Of a stretch of DNA of 12,170 nucleotides, positions 1 through 5,430 are shown piece by piece. Position 1 is the stretch's first letter. Each line of letters begins with the position of its first letter. The notes under the pieces are model-generated. The model was not told the origin of the DNA, made no database searches, and saw nothing but the letters and a program-made list of their open reading frames with translations. Source of the DNA: Thermoguttaceae bacterium (GTDB taxonomy: Bacteria; Planctomycetota; Planctomycetia; Pirellulales; Thermoguttaceae); contig JAFTCU010000306.1 of the NCBI GenBank assembly GCA_017454585.1, forward strand, positions 1 through 12,170, in the 5' to 3' direction. A program made the translations under genes and the position numbers.

Positions 1-2
1 AT

Positions 3-1085
3 CCGAAAGACGGGGATGCGCAGGGGCGGCCGCTTTACGTCGTGCTTCACTCGGCCGGCCATGACGTTCATTCGTGCCTGGAATGTACGAAATCGCCGGG
101 AAACCACGACATTTACCACGCTCCGGCCGAGTTCTACGCCCTGTACGTGGACTGCCGCGCCAACATGGTGGACTGGTGGTGGGGCGGTCTGAGCGCCAAA
201 GAAGCCGTGAACGATGGAAACCGCGCAAAAGCTGGCTTTGCGCTTTCCCCATGCGAGAAACGCGTCATGGCGACCGTTGCGTGGACCATTCAGAAGTACG
301 GCATTGACCCGAACCGCGTTTATTTGTGTGGGAATTCAATGGGTGGAAGTGGTACGCTCGGCCTCGGCCTGCGTCACGGCGACGTTTTTGCCGCAATCAA
401 GGCGAACGTTCCGGCAGGAGTCCTGCACGCCGCGTCCCGAATGGCCTTCCGAGACGAAAACGGCGACGAGATCCCGTACGAAAAGGTCCCGTTTGATCAG
501 ATCCCGGAGCCGCCGGTCTGCATCGATTACTCGGCCCCGAACGACGGTTGGTCGGCCCAGCACGAAATTCTGTTTGATGGGATGAAGCGCTGCAAGTACC
601 CGCTGATGGCGTACTGGGGAAATTTCGGCCACGCGAACAATACGGCGCAGATTTGCCAGGTGAACGACCTGATCGAGTCGTTCCCGTGGACAGAGATCCG
701 CAAAAATGCCGCGTACCCGGTCTTCACGAACGCCGCGTGCGACTCGAAGATCCCGTGGCCAGACCGCGAGCAGGCCAAAGACCCGGGGCAGGTGAACGCT
801 TTCTTCCGCTGGGAAAATGTGACCGATTCGGCTCAAAAATTCGAGATGGATCTCTGGCTCATCCCGAACGACGAGCTGAACTCGCACGTTTTCACGGTCC
901 CGAAAGAGACCACGGCAGACGTTTCCCTGCGCCGTCTGCAGGCGTTCAAACTCGCGCCGAACCAGACGGTCCGGTGGAAGTTTGGCGCCGTATCGGGCAC
1001 GGCCAAAACCGACCAGTTCGGTCTGCTGACGCTACCAACGCTGAAAATCACCGACCAGAAAACCCGCCTGGTGATCGTAAAATAA
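3..1085 (+). CDS. Alpha/beta-hydrolase esterase, 5' end missing
   Basis: The reading frame is open from the first bases of the window, so the true start lies upstream. The GTG at 42 is an internal valine inside the core strand LYVVLHSAG, typical of alpha/beta hydrolases, and is not a start. The classical catalytic set is visible: nucleophile elbow G-N-S-M-G-G with Ser encoded at 336-338, an acid Asp in APNDGW (codon 543-545), and a His in NFGHANN (codon 630-632). This order and spacing fit carboxylesterases or prolyl-oligopeptidase-like esterases that deacylate glycans or small esters; the substrate cannot be told from sequence. The last 100 or so residues are rich in beta-strand patterns (VRWKFGAVSGTAKTDQFG) and resemble an Ig-like accessory domain. 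Upstream sequence would show whether a signal peptide is present. It ends in TAA 62 bases before the sialidase-like gene on the same strand, which suggests joint transcription. Confidence 0.85.
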   Translation, partial: PKDGDAQGRPLYVVLHSAGHDVHSCLECTKSPGNHDIYHAPAEFYALYVDCRANMVDWWWGGLSAKEAVNDGNRAKAGFALSPCEKRVMATVAWTIQKYGIDPNRVYLCGNSMGGSGTLGLGLRHGDVFAAIKANVPAGVLHAASRMAFRDENGDEIPYEKVPFDQIPEPPVCIDYSAPNDGWSAQHEILFDGMKRCKYPLMAYWGNFGHANNTAQICQVNDLIESFPWTEIRKNAAYPVFTNAACDSKIPWPDREQAKDPGQVNAFFRWENVTDSAQKFEMDLWLIPNDELNSHVFTVPKETTADVSLRRLQAFKLAPNQTVRWKFGAVSGTAKTDQFGLLTLPTLKITDQKTRLVIVK

Positions 1086-1134
1086 ATTCATCCCATGAGT
1101 CCTCAACTGAGACTGCAAAAACCATTTTTTATTT

Positions 1135-1141
1135 AAAGGAG
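1135..1141 (+). promoter_or_regulatory. Ribosome binding site of sialidase-like gene
   Basis: AAAGGAG lies 6 bases before the ATG at 1148 and only 3 before the in-frame ATG at 1145. The spacing favours the second ATG as the start. The long open frame running upstream of this point (from 653) overlaps the esterase gene and has no protein-like character. Confidence 0.6.
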
Positions 1142-1147
1142 TACATG

Positions 1148-2233
1148 ATGCCCCGCCTTCCAATCCTGATTCTGCTTCTTGGAGCTTTCGTTTTCCCGCT
1201 GACGACGCAGGGGGAAGAACTTAAAATCGAGCGTGAAATCATTTTGAACCTTTCCCCCGGCAAGGATAATCCGCGCAACAGCGAGGGGGATTTCGTCCGC
1301 CTCAAGGATGGCCGGATCATGTATGTTTTCTCGCAGTACTTTGGCGACTCTTCAAGCGACGACGCGCACGCCAATCTGGCCGTGATGTACTCCTCGGACG
1401 AGGGAAAAACCTGGACGAAGCCCGAAATTATGGTCCGCATGAAGGAGGGGCTGAACCTGATGTCGGTCTCGCTCCTGCGTTTGCGTGACGAACGGATCGC
1501 GTTCATGTACCTGCGCAAATTAACGCCGTACGACTGCCGCCCGCTGATCTGCTTCTCCTCCGACGAGGGCAAAACCTGGACCGACCCGGTCTGCGCGATC
1601 GACGAGGAGGAATATTTCGTCGTGAACAATGCGCGGCTTGTGGAACTTGGGGACGGCACGCTGATCATTCCGGCCTGCCTGCACAAGAAGCTCAGCAAAG
1701 GGCGTGACTACAAAGGTCAGGCAAAATGTTTCATCTCGAAAGACGGCGGAAAGACGTGGCACTCCGGGAAGTTCGCCAAAAAAGAAGACAAAGAACTGAT
1801 CTTCCAGGAACCCGGCGTCGTGCAGCTCGCGGACGGGTCGCTCTTCATGTATATGCGTACCGGCTCGGGGACTCAATACGGCTGCAAGTCCACCGACGGC
1901 GGTGAGACGTGGACGAAACCCGGGCCGACCCAGTTCATTTCGCCGTGTTCGCCGCTGCTCATTCGCCCGATCCCCGGGACGGAAAACTTCCTGGCGGTCT
2001 GGAACTGCGATCCGGAAGTGCGCAACCCGCTGACGATCGCATTGCTGGACGAGAAATTGAATATTGTGCGTCAAACGACGCTCGATGAATCAGAAGAAGA
2101 TCAGCCGCGGTGCTTCTGTTACCCGGCCATTCTCGCACTGAACGAGAAAGAGTTCCTCATCTCCTACTGCGCGGGCGAAATGCCGATCTACGGGCTGGAA
2201 AACACGAGGATCGTGAAGGTGAAACTGAAGTAG
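1148..2233 (+). CDS. Secreted BNR/Asp-box sialidase-like protein
   Basis: The protein has 361 residues. It starts with a hydrophobic signal peptide (PRLPILILLLGAFVF, cleavage near residue 22), so it should be exported. Four Asp-box motifs (S-x-D-x-G-x-T-W) are clear: SSDEGKTW at residues 82-89, SSDEGKTW at 137-144, SKDGGKTW at 197-204 and STDGGETW at 248-255. With the opening RNSEGDFVRLKDGRIM this places it in the six-bladed-propeller BNR/sialidase superfamily (BNR_2 type, GH33-like). Such proteins remove terminal sialic acid from host glycans, but many relatives in the PVC group lack proven activity. I see no confident FRIP-like arginine motif near the N-terminus, so the substrate stays open. 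An in-frame ATG at 1145 would add one residue. The gene follows the esterase by about 60 bases and probably shares its transcript; a strong hairpin lies 38 bases after the stop. Confidence 0.85.
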   Translation: MPRLPILILLLGAFVFPLTTQGEELKIEREIILNLSPGKDNPRNSEGDFVRLKDGRIMYVFSQYFGDSSSDDAHANLAVMYSSDEGKTWTKPEIMVRMKEGLNLMSVSLLRLRDERIAFMYLRKLTPYDCRPLICFSSDEGKTWTDPVCAIDEEEYFVVNNARLVELGDGTLIIPACLHKKLSKGRDYKGQAKCFISKDGGKTWHSGKFAKKEDKELIFQEPGVVQLADGSLFMYMRTGSGTQYGCKSTDGGETWTKPGPTQFISPCSPLLIRPIPGTENFLAVWNCDPEVRNPLTIALLDEKLNIVRQTTLDESEEDQPRCFCYPAILALNEKEFLISYCAGEMPIYGLENTRIVKVKLK

Positions 2234-2270
2234 CACTTGCGTGGACGACGCTTCCAGATCTGGTAATGGG

Positions 2271-2305
2271 ACCGTTTCATCTCGTGTTTTACGAGGTGAA
2301 ACGGT
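2271..2305 (+). terminator. Strong hairpin after sialidase-like gene
   Basis: ACCGTTTCATCTCGT (2271-2285) pairs with ACGAGGTGAAACGGT (2291-2305) over 15 base pairs, with a single T-G wobble and a five-base loop GTTTT. Its place 38 bases past the stop fits a transcription terminator. No uninterrupted T run follows directly (GTATGGTTTTG), so intrinsic termination is plausible but not certain; it could instead protect the 3' end of the mRNA. Confidence 0.6.
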
Positions 2306-2519
2306 GTATGGTTTTGCATAGATCAGATTATATATAGGACAGTTGAGGAAGTGACAGGACTGTCGCGGGAGCTGTTGTAATCCTTATCCGATGATAGTAA
2401 TTATAGCCAGATAATTCAGGTTCTCAAGTTGGCTGGTCTTTAATCCTTTGGGCTCATCGGGTAACCGCATACCGGAAAAATAATTAAAACGCGGGCAGGT
2501 TCAGTATATGTTGTTTTAA

Positions 2520-2640
2520 CTCACGCGGAGATGCGGAGCCGCGGAGTTTTATGGTTGAGAAGGTTTAGGCCCAGTATAGCCGTTGACAATTCACGCTTGC
2601 CCATTCTCTAATCCTCCGCGTTTCCGTATCTCCGCGTGAG
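2520..2640. repeat. 121-bp inverted-repeat element with GCGGAG arms
   Basis: Two 27-base arms, 2520-2546 and 2614-2640, are reverse complements at 24 of 27 positions; each starts from CTCACGCGGAGAT at the outer end. Within the left arm GCGGAG occurs three times at 8-base steps (2525, 2533, 2541). About 67 bases separate the arms. From memory, similar CACGCGGAG-type arms occur as dispersed non-coding repeats in environmental bacteria, so this is probably a small non-autonomous repeat (MITE-like or REP-like) rather than a gene-specific terminator. No target-site duplication is obvious. Confidence 0.6.
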
Positions 2641-2860
2641 ATCAGAAAGGGGCGTCAGTGATGTTTCTAAGCAGCAAAGGACGCAAAGAGTTTTCTTGTC
2701 ACAGATCAACTTAAAATACTTTTGTTTGGCTGGCTTGATTGGAACAACAAAATCAGGACGACGACGCGCCAGGATTATGGTTTTCTCGGTAAAAAATACT
2801 TCAAGCTAAAAATCTTTGGGAGCAAAAGGGACGGTATGCACTTGTCGGATGAAGCAAAAA

Positions 2861-2943
2861 AATCCGTTTAGTACGTGACGCTTTCCCGGGCACTCAATGA
2901 TACATTATAAACCCGGGCAAGTTAACTTCGTACTAAACGGATT
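2861..2943. repeat. 83-bp element with perfect 15-bp inverted ends
   Basis: AATCCGTTTAGTACG at 2861-2875 is the exact reverse complement of CGTACTAAACGGATT at 2929-2943. Just inside each end is a CCCGGG palindrome within CCCGGGCA (2885-2892 and 2912-2919), so the structure is nested. It ends 53 bases past the stop of the Asp-rich gene (read leftwards). It may be a miniature mobile element, or a long-stem structure at the 3' end of that transcript. No clear target-site duplication flanks it, and the arms are unlike those at 2520-2640. Confidence 0.6.
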
Positions 2944-2996
2944 GTTTGACATGGCTATTAGTTAAGTGTTAGAACGATAACTCTTTGCGCCGATTC

Positions 2997-5102
2997 TCAA
3001 AAATCGTCGTAACCGCCGTCATCGTAACCTCCATCGTCGTAATCGCCGCCGTCATCGTAATCGCCGCCATCGTCGTAATCACCGCCGTCGTCATAATCGC
3101 CGTCCATGTCGTCAGCGTCGTCCATGTCGTCAGCGTCGTCCATGTCGTCGCCATCGTCCATGTCATCAGCGTCGTCCATGTCGTCAGCGTCGTCCATGTC
3201 GTCAGCGTCGTCCACGTCATCAGCGTTGTCCATGTCGTCAGCGTTGTCAGCGTCATCCAAGTCGTCAAGGTTGTCAACATCATCCATATCATCGACGTTA
3301 TCAATGTCATCAATATCGTCCATGTCATCGACGTCATCAATGTCATCAATATCGTCTATGTCATCGACGTTATCAATGTCGTCTATGTCGTCAATATCAT
3401 CAATATCGTCGATGCTGTCAATGTCATCAATGTCATCGATGTCATCGATGTCGTCCATGTCATCAACGTCATCTAAAGCGTCGATGTCATCCATATAATC
3501 CAGGTCATCAATATCATCGAGGCCGTCGAAATCATCGTCGTAGGCGTCATCGAGAAAATCGTAGTCGTCGTCAAGATAATCGTAGTCGTAATCGTCCAGA
3601 TATTTATCGAAATCATACTCGTCGTAATCTTTCAGAAATTTATCGACATCAATATCTTTGAACGCGTCAATCTGTTCTTTGGTCAGTTTGCCATATTCTC
3701 TGTCGAGTTCATTGACGAGAGATCTGTAGTTCAAATTGGCAGAAGACACCAATCCCTGACGGTTGAGCATGATCATACGCGATAAATCGCTAAATCCGTA
3801 ATGCAGCCAGAAAGGAAGGTCGCCAACAAAGGCGTTACGATATGACATGTTTGCCCAGGGGAACTGGTATTGACGGGCAAAAGCGGCAGCTTTCTGCGGG
3901 GATCTGTCCATAGCGACGCCGACAACATCAAATCCTTTGGCTTTATAAGCCGGATAAGCGCGTCTGAGATAATTGAGTTTTTGCACGCTGGCGGGATCTG
4001 AAGACGACCAGGGGAATACCAGGACGTTTTTGTTCTTCAGGTTTGCCATATTGAAATTCTTGCCGTCAACCGTCTTTCCGGTAATGGGAAGCGGTTTTCC
4101 TTTGAGAGCCAGACGTCTTGCGGCGCCTTGCATCTTCTTGACGATTTCCTGAATTTTGGCGTCCTTGAATCCCGCGAAATACTTGGCGTACTTTGCGTAT
4201 CGGACAGCGGCAGCGGCAGAGTCAAAGACTTCTTCGGCATAAGCCGTACGGAAGGCAAGTGCAGCGATTTTGCTGTTGGCTTTAGTGCCATACCTGGTAA
4301 TCACAGTGTCAACCAATTTGGCGATTTTGTCAAACAAGGCTTTGTCCTTGCGAGCGGTAGCGTCTGCCAGCGCGTTGACGTACTGGCTCAAGATAACGTC
4401 GTCGTGCAATTCCATTAGACCGGCCGCTTTAATTTCAGCGATAACCGCGTCAAAAGCAGCGGAGTTGTCTTCGCCTTTGAGCTTTCCGAGTTCTTTAATG
4501 CAAATCAGTTTGATTCGGTACAGACGCTGGAGTTTGTTCTTGTCATCAGCAGGCGTCTTTTTGATTGCTTCAGTCGTTTGCGCGATGATCTTTTCGATTT
4601 CAGAAAAATCGTTGGTCTTTTGAGCGTCCTGGAACTTCAGATTGATCAAGCCCATGAAAATGTCGTCCGCGATTTTGGGCTGGTTTGCTTTTTTCAGCTC
4701 AGCGGGCAAGGCTTCGAGCATCGCTTTCGCTTTCTCACTGCCAAGTTTGATGAGGATCTGCAGACTCTTGACTTTAACGGAGGCTGCGCGCCGAATCTGC
4801 TCGCTGTCCGCGTCCTTGTGTTCAATGACTTTGTTGGCTGCGGCAATCTGCGCTTTGCACATCTTGGTGAAATACTCGACCGCTTCTTTTCGCGTTTGGT
4901 TGTCAGGACGTTTAACGTTCGAGAGCTTTTCGATAAACGCCAGATACTGTGCCGGAGTTCCGTTTTGAGGCACGGAATAGGTTGCGGAACCTGCCGCGTT
5001 TTTCTGAACAGCGGTCTTGGCTGACGCAGCGTCTGCAAGGCAGGACGCCATAAACAGGGTCATAGCCAAAAAGATGGCTATGTTCATCAAGGTACTACGC
5101 AT
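2997..5102 (-). CDS. Exported Asp-rich repeat protein with inactive thioredoxin fold
   Basis: The protein has 701 residues. A hydrophobic leader ends in FMAS-Cys21, a plausible lipobox, so it is probably a lipoprotein; ordinary signal-peptidase cleavage near ADAASA is the alternative. Residues about 45-340 are Lys/Ala-rich helices like the N-terminal regions of planctomycete TlpA-type proteins. Residues about 345-465 read as a TlpA/AhpC-TSA thioredoxin fold (GKTVDGKNFNMANLKNKNVLVFPW). Where active members have W-x-x-x-C-P-x-C this one has W365-S-S-S-D369-P-A-S372, and the usual cis-proline position appears to be Ser441. It is therefore unlikely to be a redox enzyme. From about residue 482 the chain is a low-complexity acidic tail: Asp-Asp-X triplets (X = Ile, Met, Ala, Val), then G-D-Y-D-D-G units, ending in Phe. 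More than half of the tail is Asp. Calcium or cation binding, or an envelope spacer, is a guess. AAGGA at 5110-5114 sits 7 bases before the ATG. It is transcribed alone. Confidence 0.85.
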   Translation of the reverse strand: MRSTLMNIAIFLAMTLFMASCLADAASAKTAVQKNAAGSATYSVPQNGTPAQYLAFIEKLSNVKRPDNQTRKEAVEYFTKMCKAQIAAANKVIEHKDADSEQIRRAASVKVKSLQILIKLGSEKAKAMLEALPAELKKANQPKIADDIFMGLINLKFQDAQKTNDFSEIEKIIAQTTEAIKKTPADDKNKLQRLYRIKLICIKELGKLKGEDNSAAFDAVIAEIKAAGLMELHDDVILSQYVNALADATARKDKALFDKIAKLVDTVITRYGTKANSKIAALAFRTAYAEEVFDSAAAAVRYAKYAKYFAGFKDAKIQEIVKKMQGAARRLALKGKPLPITGKTVDGKNFNMANLKNKNVLVFPWSSSDPASVQKLNYLRRAYPAYKAKGFDVVGVAMDRSPQKAAAFARQYQFPWANMSYRNAFVGDLPFWLHYGFSDLSRMIMLNRQGLVSSANLNYRSLVNELDREYGKLTKEQIDAFKDIDVDKFLKDYDEYDFDKYLDDYDYDYLDDDYDFLDDAYDDDFDGLDDIDDLDYMDDIDALDDVDDMDDIDDIDDIDDIDSIDDIDDIDDIDDIDNVDDIDDIDDIDDVDDMDDIDDIDNVDDMDDVDNLDDLDDADNADDMDNADDVDDADDMDDADDMDDADDMDDGDDMDDADDMDDADDMDGDYDDGGDYDDGGDYDDGGDYDDGGYDDGGYDDF
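3000..3510 (-). repeat. Coding tandem repeat array (Asp-Asp-X and Gly-Asp-Tyr-Asp-Asp-Gly)
   Basis: Read on the minus strand, 9-base units GAYGAYNTN (Asp-Asp-Ile/Met/Val) fill roughly 3270-3510. Near-identical 18-base units GACGACATGGACGACGCT (Asp-Asp-Met-Asp-Asp-Ala) fill roughly 3102-3270, and 18-base Gly-Asp-Tyr-Asp-Asp-Gly units fill 3000-3107. The 18-base units are nearly perfect at DNA level, including synonymous positions, which points to recent expansion by slippage or recombination. The Ile-rich part mixes GAT and GAC and looks older. Open frames on the opposite strand and in other frames here are by-products of the repeat. Confidence 0.9.
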
Positions 5103-5223
5103 GATTTTTTCCTTGTAACGATGTGGTAATGAGGCAGAATGAAAAATATCATGTCAGGCGGCTTTATGGTTTGCTTTGCAGCAATTAAAGCGCTTGATTA
5201 CAACTGAATTTTTTATACGGTAA

Positions 5224-5252
5224 ATTATACTTGAAAACACAAATTCAGACAA
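5224..5252 (-). promoter_or_regulatory. Sigma70-type promoter of Asp-rich gene
   Basis: On the minus strand TTGTCT (5252-5247) and TATAAT (5229-5224) are separated by exactly 17 bases. The -10 box is a perfect consensus match and the -35 matches 4 of 6. The box lies about 120 bases upstream of the ATG at 5102, giving a leader of about 115 bases. A ten-base C run on the same strand touches the -35 box. Confidence 0.6.
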
Positions 5253-5262
5253 GGGGGGGGGG
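5253..5262. repeat. Ten-base G/C homopolymer next to -35 box
   Basis: Ten consecutive G on the plus strand (C on the strand of the Asp-rich gene) directly abut the predicted -35 hexamer at 5247-5252. Tracts of this length slip readily in replication. Because the tract lies upstream of the -35 box, a length change would alter DNA between the promoter and any upstream activator or UP contact, not the 17-base spacer itself. Confidence 0.8.
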
Positions 5263-5308
5263 AGAAGACGTCCAGATTTGAGTGAACAAAAAGTGAAGGC
5301 GGTTATAG

Positions 5309-5430
5309 AGCGCGGAGGCGAAATTACACACCTATGGGTACGATCTCACTCCGAAATTAATTAACTTGACGGATGGAACGCCGGCACTCCGAACCTTTGA
5401 CGACGCTGGAAACGTCATCTCCGTAAGGGG
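5309..5430 (+). pseudogene. Possible YD-repeat (Rhs-type) gene remnant
   Basis: Translating the plus strand from 5309 gives, without stops up to the GH13 gene end, a peptide containing YGYDLTPKLINLTDGT (from 5333) followed by RTFDDAGNVISVRG (ending near 5427). This follows the spacing of YD repeats of Rhs/tRNA-nuclease polymorphic proteins (Y-x-Y-D-x-x-G-x-L-x-x-L-T-D ... R-x-F/Y-D-x-A-G-N-x-x-S-V). There is no start or ribosome binding site of its own, and stops occur at 5306 and 5294 just upstream. In-frame codons past 5430 run antisense inside the GH13 gene and no longer look like an Rhs protein. If real, it is a relic left by a rearrangement at this junction. A chance match over about 40 residues cannot be excluded. 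Confidence 0.35.

Larger units (their letters stand above)
2234..2996. other. 763-base gene-free convergent intergenic region
   Basis: This stretch lies between the ends of two converging genes. It has stop codons in all frames and I found no credible protein, tRNA or other structured RNA gene. It is more AT-rich than the genes around it. It holds the hairpin at 2271-2305, an inverted repeat at 2520-2640, a short motif with two similar halves at 2672-2690 (GCAAAGGACGCAAAGAG), and a second, unrelated inverted repeat at 2861-2943. The remainder (2306-2519 and 2691-2860) shows nothing I can name. A concentration of small repeats in one convergent gap is typical of a site where non-autonomous repeats settle without harming genes. 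Confidence 0.7.
5103..5430. other. 328-base intergenic region upstream of Asp-rich gene
   Basis: The gap lies between the start of the Asp-rich gene and the end of the GH13 gene, both on the minus strand. From right to left it holds a possible Rhs-type remnant (5309-5430), the G/C tract, a promoter and an AT-rich leader with a ribosome binding site at 5110-5114. A weak 21-base hairpin (5399-5419), 12 bases after the GH13 stop and without a T run, is the only terminator-like structure for the GH13 operon that I can see. The Asp-rich gene having its own promoter suggests it is not part of that operon. Confidence 0.6.

Noticed and set aside
42..44. GTG as the start of the esterase gene
   Set aside because: The frame is open to the window edge and the GTG codes for a residue within the conserved core strand LYVVLHSAG; the gene is simply cut by the window.
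1098..1116. Inverted repeat between esterase and sialidase genes (AGTC...GACT)
   Set aside because: Only four pairs form on each side of a mismatch, too weak to call a terminator or attenuator.
653..1147. N-terminal extension of the sialidase-like frame
   Set aside because: It overlaps the esterase in another frame and is Arg/Pro-rich with no domain character, whereas the ATG at 1148 has a ribosome binding site and starts a signal peptide.
2691..2860. Possible decayed coding sequence (short peptide-like stretch with RRRARIMVF)
   Set aside because: Frames are short, lack starts and ribosome binding sites, and I recognise no family.
2985..3498. Open frames on the plus strand coding for Val/Ile-rich or Met-Ser-Ser repeats, and a minus-strand Met/Thr-rich frame
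   Set aside because: They are alternative readings of the Asp-Asp-X repeat DNA; the 2997-5102 frame has the signal peptide, domain and ribosome binding site.
3093..3510. CRISPR array
   Set aside because: The repeats are contiguous 9- and 18-base coding units without unique spacers.
5399..5419. Intrinsic terminator after the GH13 gene
   Set aside because: The stem is only 7 pairs including a wobble and no T run follows on the minus strand; the position is right but the structure is weak.
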